This document shows, piece after piece, positions 1 to 7,506 of a DNA stretch of 19,032 nucleotides (positions within the stretch are counted from its first letter, which is position 1; the number at the start of each line of letters is the position of its first letter). Origin of the DNA: Treponema sp. (lineage in GTDB: Bacteria > Spirochaetota > Spirochaetia > Treponematales > Breznakiellaceae); the NCBI GenBank assembly GCA_031281925.1, contig JAITES010000052.1, positions 1 through 19,032 of the forward strand, written 5' to 3'. The notes below the pieces were generated by a model. The model saw nothing but the letters and a program-made list of their open reading frames with translations. It was not told the origin of the DNA and did no database searches. Position numbers and translations under genes: made by a program.

Positions 1-429
1 GACTACTATACCAACAGTTTCCATGTGCCGGTACACTATCCCATCGCCGCCCTAAAGAAGATCGGCATTGAGGCGCCCTACCACGCCCTGACCAACGCCG
101 GACACATCAGCTATATCGAACTGGACGGGGACGCCTCCAAAAACCCCGAAGCTTTCGAAAAGATAGTCCGCGCAATGAAGGAGGCGGGCATAGGCTACGG
201 CAGCCTGAATCATCCCCTGGACAGGGACCCGGTCTGCGGTTTCCGCGGCATCATCGGCGAGACCTGTCCCAAGTGCGGCCGGACCGAGGGGAACATCCCC
301 TTCGAGCGGATCAGGCGCATCACCGGCTATCTGGTGGGGACTCTGGAGAGGTTTAACGACGCCAAACGGGCGGAAGAAAAGGATAGGGTGAAGCATTTTG
401 ACCTTGACCATCCCGCGGCCCGCTGCTGA
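1..429 (+). CDS. nrdD: Anaerobic ribonucleoside-triphosphate reductase, C-terminal part
   Basis: This is the 3' end of the oxygen-sensitive class III ribonucleotide reductase, which makes dNTPs from NTPs with a glycyl radical. The frame is open from base 1 with no start codon, so the gene begins upstream of the window. The partial product opens with YTNSFHVPV, typical of the family near the C-terminal region. The glycyl-radical loop reads RRITGYL, with the radical glycine encoded at 325-327. Before it lies a zinc-ribbon-like stretch (PVCGF...CPKCG) in which I see three cysteines, where many family members have four. A short tail (DLDHPAARC) follows RVKHF. The 3' end overlaps nrdG by 32 bp, so reductase and activase are almost certainly co-expressed. 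Identification is firm from the radical loop together with the nrdG neighbour; full length cannot be judged. Confidence 0.96.
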   Translation, partial: DYYTNSFHVPVHYPIAALKKIGIEAPYHALTNAGHISYIELDGDASKNPEAFEKIVRAMKEAGIGYGSLNHPLDRDPVCGFRGIIGETCPKCGRTEGNIPFERIRRITGYLVGTLERFNDAKRAEEKDRVKHFDLDHPAARC

Positions 430-967
430 GGCCCTGCGTCCCGTCCGGGCGGAAACCTGTGTCTCGGAGACGCTTGTCATAGGCGGCATTGAGAGTGAGT
501 CCATTGTAGACGGTCCGGGTTTCCGTTACACTGTGTTTGTCCAGGGCTGCGACTTTAGCTGCCCGGGCTGCCACAACCCCCAACTCCAGACCCGGGAGGG
601 GGGCCGCAGCGTTGCCCTGGGCGAAATCCTGGACGCAATCCGGGGGAACCCTCTCCTGGACGGCCTTACCCTTTCAGGCGGCGACCCCTTTGTTCAGGCC
701 GCCTCCTGCGCGGCCCTGGCGGAAGAAGTCCATGTCCTGGGTCTTTCGGTGTTCACCTATACCGGCTACACCTTCGAAACCCTGTGGCAGGCGGAAAACA
801 GCGCCTGGCGGCATCTTATCAGGGCCACCGATGTCCTGGTGGACGGCCCCTTTGTGCGGGAACTCCGCAACATCGACCTGCGCTTCCGGGGTTCCTCCAA
901 CCAGCGGCTCATCGACGTGCGCCGGACACTTGCCGCGGGGGAGATCGTTGTTCTTCCGGAGGAATAG
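398..967 (+). CDS. nrdG: Anaerobic ribonucleotide reductase activating protein (radical SAM)
   Basis: NrdG is the radical-SAM activase that creates the glycyl radical on NrdD. The protein is about 189 residues. The iron-sulfur motif CX3CX2C is seen as CDFSCPGC (Cys51, 55, 58), preceded by the conserved DGPGFRYTVFVQGC. A GGDP motif (about residues 94-97) matches the SAM-binding segment. The start is uncertain: the earliest in-frame candidate is TTG at 398, inside the end of nrdD, with a weak upstream AGGG; another TTG lies at 404. I found no in-frame ATG before the conserved core, so translational coupling to nrdD through the overlap is likely. Codon use and G+C match nrdD. The pair allows DNA precursor synthesis without oxygen, fitting an anaerobic spirochaete. 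Confidence 0.95.
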   Translation: MTLTIPRPAAEALRPVRAETCVSETLVIGGIESESIVDGPGFRYTVFVQGCDFSCPGCHNPQLQTREGGRSVALGEILDAIRGNPLLDGLTLSGGDPFVQAASCAALAEEVHVLGLSVFTYTGYTFETLWQAENSAWRHLIRATDVLVDGPFVRELRNIDLRFRGSSNQRLIDVRRTLAAGEIVVLPEE

Positions 968-1001
968 GCCCCTATTAGTAAAATAGAAGGAAAAACGAAA
1001 A

Positions 1002-1319
1002 ATGAAACAAATTATCTTTTATTGTATTTTAATCAGCGTTTTTTCGTGCAGTAGAGAAAACACTGAAAGCATGGTAAACGAAGAACCCGTAATTATCCGC
1101 CATGAAGAGACTAAGCCTGAAGTGGTACCGGATAAACCTTCAAAAGAAAAATATGTTAGCAATGAGATAATTAGAAAAACACATGAAATTTTATATGATC
1201 ATGAAAAGACAATGGAGGAACGGCTTGAAATAATATTTTCAGATGAGGAATTGCAGGATTTTGTACAAATGAATAAGGAATATATTATTGAAAAATCAGA
1301 ACAAATTAGACGATTTTAA
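1002..1319 (+). CDS. Predicted lipoprotein, N-terminal part of an interrupted gene
   Basis: Encodes 105 residues beginning with a short lipoprotein signal peptide: MKQIIFYCILISVFSC, with lipobox VFSC and Cys16 as the probable lipidated residue. The rest is charged and probably helical (KTHEILYDHEKTMEERLEIIF). An AAGGA about 11 nt before the ATG can serve as ribosome-binding site. The frame ends at TAA 1317-1319, and only one sense codon later the same frame continues from ATG 1323 into a 200-residue reading frame of the same A+T-rich composition. The simplest reading is one lipoprotein gene of about 307 codons broken by a nonsense codon, although a true two-gene pair is not excluded. I do not recognise the family. 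Base composition (A+T-rich) differs sharply from nrdG on one side and phoR on the other, suggesting separate ancestry. Confidence 0.7.
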   Translation: MKQIIFYCILISVFSCSRENTESMVNEEPVIIRHEETKPEVVPDKPSKEKYVSNEIIRKTHEILYDHEKTMEERLEIIFSDEELQDFVQMNKEYIIEKSEQIRRF

Positions 1320-1322
1320 ATC

Positions 1323-1925
1323 ATGGATAATACACCGGATGATTTGGAAGGATATCCTATGGATATAGAGGCTATGGATGAACAAGAGAAAAATAAGTTT
1401 TTATGCGGCCCATGGCTGGGTGAGTTAATATTATCAGATAATTCAGTTAAGTGGGGATATATGTTTAATGATGACGGCAGCTTTATCTATTTAGACATGA
1501 CGCAAGAAGCTATACGAGAAGGTTATTTAACTACTCGTGGACAATGGCGCTTAAATAACAATGAAATAGAAATCCTCATTACCGGATATGAAACATCAGA
1601 CAGGGAAGCAATATCAGGGCCATATTATAATCCACTGTACGATGACTATAGCGAATCTGAACGAGAAGAATTTGCACAACGCTGGGCTCATTTATTTAGA
1701 TATCCGCTTGAAACAAAGAGAATCATGCATATAGCAGCCGATTCCACATGGGAAACAATAGGCAGCATGGAAAGCCTAAAGACAGGACTTATACTTTATG
1801 GACAGAATATACTTCCCAAAATTTATTTGAATAAGCTGATTTTAGATAAAAGAACAGAATTCCAACAATATTTTTATAAAAATTATGTCGGAAGTCTTAA
1901 AATTCCTTTTAACCCTGCAGAATAG
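1323..1925 (+). CDS. Hypothetical protein, probable C-terminal part of the interrupted lipoprotein
   Basis: Encodes 200 residues with no signal peptide of its own, in the same frame as the preceding lipoprotein fragment and separated from it only by TAA and one codon (ATC). No convincing Shine-Dalgarno sequence precedes ATG 1323, which argues against independent initiation; reinitiation after the stop is possible. The segment GPWLGELILS...WGYMFNDDGSFIYLD...GYLTTRGQWRLNNNEIEI has the alternating pattern of a small beta-barrel, reminiscent of lipocalin-like lipoproteins (turn G.W...NN.I.I), but I cannot assign a family. If joined to the upstream part, it would be the exported globular domain of a surface or periplasmic lipoprotein. 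The gene is convergent with phoR; 58 bp separate the two stops. Low G+C throughout. Confidence 0.65.
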   Translation: MDNTPDDLEGYPMDIEAMDEQEKNKFLCGPWLGELILSDNSVKWGYMFNDDGSFIYLDMTQEAIREGYLTTRGQWRLNNNEIEILITGYETSDREAISGPYYNPLYDDYSESEREEFAQRWAHLFRYPLETKRIMHIAADSTWETIGSMESLKTGLILYGQNILPKIYLNKLILDKRTEFQQYFYKNYVGSLKIPFNPAE

Positions 1926-1983
1926 ATACAAACAGAGCCTCTATTCGAATGCGGGGGCGCCGGGTGTCCCGCCGGAAGCTCAA
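1926..1983. other. Convergent gap between the lipoprotein gene and phoR
   Basis: Short spacer between two converging genes. It holds a G+C-rich inverted repeat with arms GCGGG (1951-1955) and CCCGC (1968-1972). No T-run follows on either strand, so I do not call it an intrinsic terminator. The switch from A+T-rich to G+C-rich sequence occurs here, around 1950. Confidence 0.35.
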
Positions 1984-3651
1984 TCATTCAAGCCTGTCTT
2001 TCTTTCCGAACACCAGGCTGATCTTCGTTCCCGAAATTCCGTCGCTTTCCACTTCGAGTCCGGCTCCGTGAAGTTTGGCGCCGTGCTTGACAATGGAAAG
2101 TCCCAAACCGGTTCCGCCGGTTTTGCCGTTTCTGCTCTTGTCGAGGCGGTAGAAGCGTTCAAAAACCCTCTCCTGTTCGGCAGGGGGAATGCCGATTCCC
2201 GTATCGGCAATGGAGAGGCGGATTTCGTTTTTGTTCTTTGTAACTAAGACGCGGACTTCTCCGTTCTCCCTGTTGTATTTGACGGCATTGTCCAGAAGAT
2301 TGAACAAAACTTCCTGCATCACCTGGGGAATGACCGGAAGCGCGGTCTTCTCTCCTTCCAGGGCAATGCGGATATTTCTGGCCTGCGCCGCCGGACGGAT
2401 GCGTTCCGCCGCCCCTGAGGCAAGGGAGAGAAGATCGGCTTCTTCCTTCTCAAGTTCCATGCCGCCTTCATCCAGACGGGAAAGCATCATGATGTCGTTT
2501 ATCAGTCCAAGCAGTCTTTGGGCTTCCCTGTAAATTTTTGCCCCGAAGGCCGCAGCCTCTTCCTGTTTGACAATTCCGCCGGAAAAAATTTCCGCATATC
2601 CTGAAATAACCGTAAGGGGCGTCTTGAGTTCATGGGACACATTGGCGGAAAATTCACGGCGCAATTTTTCCCGGTCTTCCTGTTCCGTTACGTCAAGCAG
2701 CAGGAGGACTGCTCCCTGAACATTCCCGCCGTCCGTTACGGGGTTTGCCATAAGGCGCAGATGAGAATCTTCAACGGAAAGAACCGTTTCCAGCGGAATT
2801 CCGTTCAGGGTTTTTTCCAGGGCAAGCCGGAAAGGTTTGTCCCGTCTCAGCTCAAGGATATTGCGGTTTTCCATTGCCGAACTGAGACGCAGCAATTTTA
2901 TGGCGCTGTTGTTGCAGGAAAGTATATGTCCTTCCCTGTCCAGCACCAGAAGCCCCTCCCGCATATTGTCGGTGATGGCCTGAAACTCAATCTGTTTTTT
3001 CCGCAGTTCGCCAATCTGCTTTTCAATCTGATCCTTCTGTTCCCTGATCCTGGAAAGCAGGGGGCTGAATTCTTCATATACAATATTGTTTTCCGGTTTT
3101 TCCAGATTGAGGCTGTTAAGGGGTTTTACTATACGCCTGGTAACAGCGGAAGCCGTAAAAAGAGAGCAGACAAAAACCGCCAGTACTATTGCAAGGGTGA
3201 GGGGCACAAGCGTCATCGCCGAACTGAGTATGCTGTCCATACTTACGGCAATTCGCAGAATGTTTCCGTTCGCAAGTTTAACGGCCCTGTAATAGACTCG
3301 CTTCCCGAGGCTTTCGGAAAAACGGATGCTCTCGCCGGGACCCCCCGCCGCGGCCGCCTGTACTTCCTGACGGTCCGAATGGTTTTTCATGTTCCGCGCG
3401 TCCGTTTCATTGTCAAACAAAACCTTCCCGTCCGCGGCGATCAGGGTAAGTCTGGGGCCGGGCGCAAGCGTTTCCAGAAGTTCTTCCCCTGCGGCTTCAA
3501 TTCCCGCACGAATATATTCCAGTTCAATCGCCGCCTCATGTTTCATCTGCCGGGAGAATCCCCAGTACACGGCAAAATGAATCAAAACCGCTGTCAGTAT
3601 TATCGAAAGACCCGACAGCAGTCCTGTTGTGATAAAAATGATGCGCTTCAT
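1984..3651 (-). CDS. phoR: Phosphate-regulon sensor histidine kinase
   Basis: Membrane sensor kinase of 555 residues that would phosphorylate PhoB when phosphate is scarce. Two membrane segments (about 3-30 and 147-168) bracket an extracytoplasmic domain of roughly 115 residues. A HAMP-like linker and charged coiled stretch (about 170-222) follow, then a PAS-like domain (about 224-325). The catalytic core is complete: H-box SANVSHELKTPLT with phospho-acceptor His340, N-box NLLDNAVKY (Asn455), G1 box DTGIGIP (483-489) and G2 box GGTGLGL (512-518). The start ATG overlaps the phoB stop as ATGA, indicating translational coupling. It is the last gene of the pst-pho operon. The PAS domain plus location next to phoB, phoU and pst support PhoR rather than another kinase. 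Confidence 0.95.
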   Translation of the reverse strand: MKRIIFITTGLLSGLSIILTAVLIHFAVYWGFSRQMKHEAAIELEYIRAGIEAAGEELLETLAPGPRLTLIAADGKVLFDNETDARNMKNHSDRQEVQAAAAGGPGESIRFSESLGKRVYYRAVKLANGNILRIAVSMDSILSSAMTLVPLTLAIVLAVFVCSLFTASAVTRRIVKPLNSLNLEKPENNIVYEEFSPLLSRIREQKDQIEKQIGELRKKQIEFQAITDNMREGLLVLDREGHILSCNNSAIKLLRLSSAMENRNILELRRDKPFRLALEKTLNGIPLETVLSVEDSHLRLMANPVTDGGNVQGAVLLLLDVTEQEDREKLRREFSANVSHELKTPLTVISGYAEIFSGGIVKQEEAAAFGAKIYREAQRLLGLINDIMMLSRLDEGGMELEKEEADLLSLASGAAERIRPAAQARNIRIALEGEKTALPVIPQVMQEVLFNLLDNAVKYNRENGEVRVLVTKNKNEIRLSIADTGIGIPPAEQERVFERFYRLDKSRNGKTGGTGLGLSIVKHGAKLHGAGLEVESDGISGTKISLVFGKKDRLE

Positions 3652-4352
3652 TCCCCTTCCCCTATCTTGTAACCCAGGCCGCGGACTGTTTTGACAAACG
3701 CCCCCGCGGGGCCAAGCTTACTCCTCAGGGTGAGTATGTGGGTGTCTACGGTTCTGGTTTCTCCGGTAAAGTCATAGCCCCATACCTGCTGCAAAAGCTG
3801 TTCCCTGGAGAGGACAGAGTCTTCATTCCTCAGGAGATATACCAGAAGATCGAATTCCTTTATGGTGAGCGAAATTTCACCGCTGCCTGAAGTAACGGTG
3901 TGCCTTGGAATATTGACGCGGAGATCGCCCAGTCTGAATTCCTCCTGATTCCCCGGCTGAGTCCGCCTGAGCAGGGCCTTTACCCTGGCTTTCAGTTCCA
4001 TGAGGCCGAAGGGCTTGGCAATATAATCGTCCGCGCCGCCGTCAAGGCCGGAGACTTTGTCGTATTCGCTCCCCTTTGCGGTGAGCATGATGACAGGCAG
4101 CCTGGCAAATTTTGAAGAACGGAGTTTCTTCAAAATGGAAAGTCCGTCCTCGCCGGGAAGCATGATGTCAAGGAGAACCAGGTCAGGCTGTTTTTCTTCC
4201 ATGGCCTGCCAGAAACTTTTTCCTTCGGCAAAGCCCTTTGCATCAAGTCCTGAATTGTCCAGAGTATAGAGAACCAGTTCGCGGATGGAATCTTCATCTT
4301 CAACAAGATAGATCAGGGAAGGAGCGGCTTTGCGATCCGTTTGAGAATGCAT
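3648..4352 (-). CDS. phoB: Phosphate-regulon response regulator, OmpR/PhoB type
   Basis: A 234-residue DNA-binding response regulator. The receiver domain (about 12-125) has the acidic pocket EDED (18-21), phospho-acceptor Asp62 in LLDIMLPGEDG, Thr91 and Lys113 (IAKPF). The C-terminal winged helix (about 135-232) has the family pattern LTIKEFDLLVYLL...REQLLQQVWGYDF...RTVDTHILTLRSKLG...TVRGLGYKI. I chose the ATG at 4352 rather than a longer frame reaching 4496, because the longer frame would overlap phoU by over 100 bp, its extra residues resemble no receiver domain, and 4352 has GGAG eight bases upstream. It lies 29 bp downstream of phoU and shares an ATGA overlap with phoR. It probably binds the repeats upstream of pstS. 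Confidence 0.95.
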   Translation of the reverse strand: MHSQTDRKAAPSLIYLVEDEDSIRELVLYTLDNSGLDAKGFAEGKSFWQAMEEKQPDLVLLDIMLPGEDGLSILKKLRSSKFARLPVIMLTAKGSEYDKVSGLDGGADDYIAKPFGLMELKARVKALLRRTQPGNQEEFRLGDLRVNIPRHTVTSGSGEISLTIKEFDLLVYLLRNEDSVLSREQLLQQVWGYDFTGETRTVDTHILTLRSKLGPAGAFVKTVRGLGYKIGEGE

Positions 4353-4381
4353 AACGTCGCTCCGGCGATGGCTGTCGTTTT

Positions 4382-5077
4382 TCAAGCCGGCTGCCCCCTT
4401 TCGCCGGCGATCGAATAGACCACCCATTCGGCAATATTCACCGCATGATCTCCTATGCGTTCCAGATACTTTGATATCATGAGAAGATCCAGGCATGCGC
4501 CGCCGCTCCGGCTGTTTCCTGAAATGATTTCAATCAACTCCTGTTTTATTTTTCTGAACAATTCATCGACCTCGTCGTCGCTTTTGATCACATCCCTGGC
4601 TTTCTTCAGATCCCCTGCCACAAAGGAATCTATACTGGCGGTCAGCATCGCCGCGGTTGCCTTTGCCATATCGCCGATATGAATATCGCTTTTCAGTATT
4701 TCTCCGGTTCGCAGGGTTTCCGGAAAAACGCCGCGGCCGGAACTTCTGTTTCTGTAAAAAAAATTTGCCAGTTCCGCAATGTCCGCGGCCTGATCTCCTA
4801 TGCGTTCCATGTCGCCGACCATCCGCTGCGCCGCGGTTATCTGCCTGAGATCCCCTGCCACAGGCTGTTCCCGGAGGAGAAGCCGCACACAGATCGATTC
4901 GATCTCCCGTTCCTTGAGGTCTATTTCTTTCTCCAGTTTAAGCGCCTTCTCCCTTAAAGCCGCGTCTTCATCCAGAAAACCGCCCACGGCGCTGGCAATG
5001 GCATCTTCGCAGAAAGCGCCCATACGGATAAGTTCCGTATGAAGGGACTCAAGCTGCTTCCGGTAACTCTCTCTCAT
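4382..5077 (-). CDS. phoU: Phosphate transport system regulatory protein
   Basis: PhoU, 231 residues, is the cytoplasmic helical protein that links the Pst transporter to PhoR and represses signalling when phosphate is plentiful. The two tandem three-helix repeats each carry the metal-binding signature: MERIGDQAADIAE in the first half and LERIGDHAVNIAEW in the second. The start is ATG 5077, overlapping the last base of pstB's TGA (TGATG), so translation is coupled to pstB. A longer frame extends to 5155 but runs inside pstB and lacks family similarity. Length is normal for the family. Confidence 0.95.
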   Translation of the reverse strand: MRESYRKQLESLHTELIRMGAFCEDAIASAVGGFLDEDAALREKALKLEKEIDLKEREIESICVRLLLREQPVAGDLRQITAAQRMVGDMERIGDQAADIAELANFFYRNRSSGRGVFPETLRTGEILKSDIHIGDMAKATAAMLTASIDSFVAGDLKKARDVIKSDDEVDELFRKIKQELIEIISGNSRSGGACLDLLMISKYLERIGDHAVNIAEWVVYSIAGERGQPA

Positions 5078-5826
5078 CAGCCAAACCTCCCGGTAATGTA
5101 ATCTTCCGTACGTTTGTCCTTCGGCATGGAAAAAAGCTCCTCGGTGGCGCCGCACTCGATCAGTTCTCCGGACAGGAAGAATGCGGTATTGTCCGAGATG
5201 CGGGCGGCCTGCTGCATATTGTGCGTTACCATAACAACAGTGTATTGCCTTTGCAGTTCAAAGACCAGATCTTCAATTCTGGAAGTTGAAACAGGGTCAA
5301 GGGCCGAAGTAGGTTCGTCCATGAGCAGAACTTCCGGTTCCACGGCCAGGGCGCGGGCTATGCAGAGCCGCTGCTGCTGACCCCCGGAAAGGGAAAAGGC
5401 GCTTTTCTTTAGGCGGTCTTTGATCTCGTCCCAGAGCACGACTTCCCGCAGGGATTTTTCCACGATCAAATCCAGAGCGGCTCCGGAGCGTATTCCGTGC
5501 GTTCGCGGGCCAAAGGCAACATTGTCATAAACACTCATGGGAAAGGGATTCGGTTTCTGAAACACCATGCCTACCCGCTTGCGGAGCGTACCGGAATCGG
5601 TAGTGCCGTATATGTTTTCTCCGTCAAGAAGAACCGTTCCGCTGATGCGGCATCCTTCCACAAGATCGTTCATACGGTTGAGCGTCTTGATGAAGCTCGA
5701 TTTTCCGCAGCCCGAAGGACCTATAAGCGCGGTAATTTCATGTTCCCTGATCCCCATATTGATTTTTTTCAGCGCCTGGGAAACGCCGTAATAGAGATTC
5801 AAATCCCTGACGCTGATCTTATCCAT
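5077..5826 (-). CDS. pstB: Phosphate ABC transporter ATP-binding protein
   Basis: The 249-residue ATPase of the high-affinity phosphate importer. Visible motifs are Walker A GPSGCGKS (36-43), Q-loop Gln90 in MVFQKPNPFPMSVYDNVAFG (a hallmark of PstB), the signature LSGGQQQR (146-153), Walker B VLLMDEP (166-172) with catalytic Glu171, and the switch His202 (VTHNM). All catalytic residues are intact. Its ATG at 5826 overlaps the pstA stop by 8 bp, and its own stop overlaps the phoU start by 1 bp. It would bind the cytoplasmic EAA loops of PstC and PstA as a dimer. Confidence 0.98.
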   Translation of the reverse strand: MDKISVRDLNLYYGVSQALKKINMGIREHEITALIGPSGCGKSSFIKTLNRMNDLVEGCRISGTVLLDGENIYGTTDSGTLRKRVGMVFQKPNPFPMSVYDNVAFGPRTHGIRSGAALDLIVEKSLREVVLWDEIKDRLKKSAFSLSGGQQQRLCIARALAVEPEVLLMDEPTSALDPVSTSRIEDLVFELQRQYTVVMVTHNMQQAARISDNTAFFLSGELIECGATEELFSMPKDKRTEDYITGRFG

Positions 5827-6667
5827 GCTCCGCTCCCGTGTTTCCCGAAAGTTTTTTCATCAGAAAGAATGAGACGGCATTGATCAGCGCGGCAAGAACA
5901 AAAAGTACTGCCGCGGAGGCATAGGCCTGTTTGATATAGAACCCTTCACTTGACAGGCTGTACATGTGTACGGCAAGTGTACGCCCCGAGGAAAACAGGC
6001 TTTTGGGAATTCCGGCCACCGTACCGGCTGTAAAAACAAGCGCGGCGGTTTCGCCAAAGATCCTTCCCGATGCAAGAATGATTCCTGCAAAAATGCCGGG
6101 GACCGCCGGCGGCAGAACCACGGCCGTCACGGTCCGCAGGCGTCCTGCGCCGAGGCTGAAACTTCCTTCCCTGTAAGTATCGGGAACAGAAAGTATGGCT
6201 TCCTCCGCAGTCCGCATGATGATGGGGAGGATCATGATCGCCATGGTAAAACTCCCCGCCAGGATCGAGTAGCCCCAGCGCAGATACACCACAAAGAGCA
6301 GCATGCCGAAGAGGCCGTAAATAATGGAAGGGATGCCCGCCAGAGTTTCTGCCGCAAGACGCACCGCCCTGACCACAATATTTCCGGAGCGGGAGTATTC
6401 CGCAAGGTATATGGCGGCGGAGACACCGAGTGGAACTGAAAGCAGAAGGGAAAGAAAGGCCATTATCAGCGTGTTGATCAATGCGGGAAGAAGGGAAGCG
6501 TTTTCGCTTGTGTAAACTACAGAAAAAAGTTCCGGGCGCAGATTTGGTATACCCATTGTAAAAATATAGGATGAAATAAACAGAACAACAAGAATGCTTG
6601 TTCCCGCGGCCGCGTATACCAGGAGCCGAAGCAGCGGCGGCAGGAGGCGTTTCCGTTCCGTATTCAT
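5819..6667 (-). CDS. pstA: Phosphate ABC transporter permease PstA
   Basis: A 282-residue inner-membrane permease that pairs with PstC to form the phosphate channel. Six hydrophobic segments are apparent, starting with one at about 14-38. The EAA loop that docks with PstB is at about 155-192 (EEAILSVPDTYREGSFSLGAG...LP). The motif GIPSIIYGLFG (111-121) is typical of PstA/PstC proteins. The start ATG overlaps the pstC stop by 4 bp, and the end overlaps pstB by 8 bp. PstA rather than PstC is assigned from gene order and the RIFGETAAL segment. Confidence 0.96.
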   Translation of the reverse strand: MNTERKRLLPPLLRLLVYAAAGTSILVVLFISSYIFTMGIPNLRPELFSVVYTSENASLLPALINTLIMAFLSLLLSVPLGVSAAIYLAEYSRSGNIVVRAVRLAAETLAGIPSIIYGLFGMLLFVVYLRWGYSILAGSFTMAIMILPIIMRTAEEAILSVPDTYREGSFSLGAGRLRTVTAVVLPPAVPGIFAGIILASGRIFGETAALVFTAGTVAGIPKSLFSSGRTLAVHMYSLSSEGFYIKQAYASAAVLFVLAALINAVSFFLMKKLSGNTGAEHG

Positions 6668-7506
6668 CGTGTCCTTCCCTTTACCAGAGAAAAGAGCATG
6701 TTGATTATCAGAATAAAAACAAAGAGTACAGCCGCGGTAGCTATCAATGCTTCACGGTGAAGCTCCGCCGCATAACCCATCTCCAGTACAATATTGGCGG
6801 TCATTGTCCGCACTCCATGAAAAATGCTGTCCGGAATCAGGGCCTGGTTTCCCGCCACCATGATCACCGCCATGGTTTCACCGATTGACCTTCCTGTTCC
6901 AAGAATCACCGCCGCCGTAATTCCGGATCTGGCCGCGGGAAGGACCGCAAAAAAGACGGCCTCCTCGTGAGTCGCTCCAAGGGCCAGGGCTCCTTCGTAA
7001 CAGGTCCCGGGCACCGAGCGTATGGCTGTTTCGGATACGCTGATAATTGTGGGAAGGATCATTACACCCAAAATGATCGATGCGGCAAGCATGCTTTTTC
7101 CGCTGCCGCCGCCTGAAAGACGCAGGGCCGGAACAAGAACAACAAGGCCGAAAAATCCGTAGACTACAGACGGTATTCCCGCAAGCAATGCAAGCGCCGG
7201 ATTCAGTAGTGCATGAAGCCGTTTCGGGCAGAAACAGGCCAGGAATACGGCTGTGAGAATTCCGACAGGAACACCGGTAATAATTGCCCCCGCAGTAACA
7301 CAGAGAGTCCCAAGGATCATGGGAGCTATTCCGAAAAGTCCGCTGCCGGGTTTCCAGATCTTTCCGGCAAAAAAATTTACAGGCCCAATCCTGCCGATTC
7401 CGGGAAGCCCGCCGGCAAAGAGGAAGAGGCATATCAGGATCACGCAGAGAATGGAGATGCATGCGGCAAGCAGGAATACTATACCCATGATCCGTTCTCT
7501 GTTCAT
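6664..7506 (-). CDS. pstC: Phosphate ABC transporter permease PstC
   Basis: A 280-residue inner-membrane permease, the partner of PstA. The first membrane helix is at about 8-32, followed by a short extracytoplasmic stretch and further hydrophobic segments to a total of about six. The EAA loop is at about 159-196 (SETAIRSVPGTCYEGALALGATHEEAVFFAVLP), interrupted here only for description. GIPSVVYGFFG (110-120) matches the PstA/PstC signature. The start overlaps the pstS stop by 4 bp (ATGA), so translation follows directly from the substrate-binding protein. It is slightly shorter than the E. coli protein, with no sign of truncation in the core. Confidence 0.96.
   Translation of the reverse strand: MNRERIMGIVFLLAACISILCVILICLFLFAGGLPGIGRIGPVNFFAGKIWKPGSGLFGIAPMILGTLCVTAGAIITGVPVGILTAVFLACFCPKRLHALLNPALALLAGIPSVVYGFFGLVVLVPALRLSGGGSGKSMLAASIILGVMILPTIISVSETAIRSVPGTCYEGALALGATHEEAVFFAVLPAARSGITAAVILGTGRSIGETMAVIMVAGNQALIPDSIFHGVRTMTANIVLEMGYAAELHREALIATAAVLFVFILIINMLFSLVKGRTR

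Noticed and set aside
1951..1972. GCGGG/CCCGC inverted repeat as a bidirectional terminator between lipoprotein gene and phoR
   Set aside because: The stem is short, the loop is 12 nt and there is no T-run on either side.
1885..2247. A 120-codon plus-strand frame across the lipoprotein/phoR junction
   Set aside because: It starts inside the lipoprotein gene in another frame and runs antisense to the end of phoR; no support.
2632..3672. A 346-codon plus-strand open frame opposite phoR
   Set aside because: It is antisense to a histidine kinase with all catalytic boxes intact, shows no domain-like pattern, and is explained by the high G+C codon structure of phoR.
4353..4496. N-terminal extension of PhoB
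   Set aside because: The extra 48 residues overlap the phoU coding region, have no receiver-domain similarity, and ATG 4352 has a proper ribosome-binding site.
7087..7116. GGGSGKS in PstC as an ATP-binding P-loop
   Set aside because: It lacks the leading glycine of GxxxxGK(S/T), lies in a loop between membrane helices, and ATP binding belongs to PstB.
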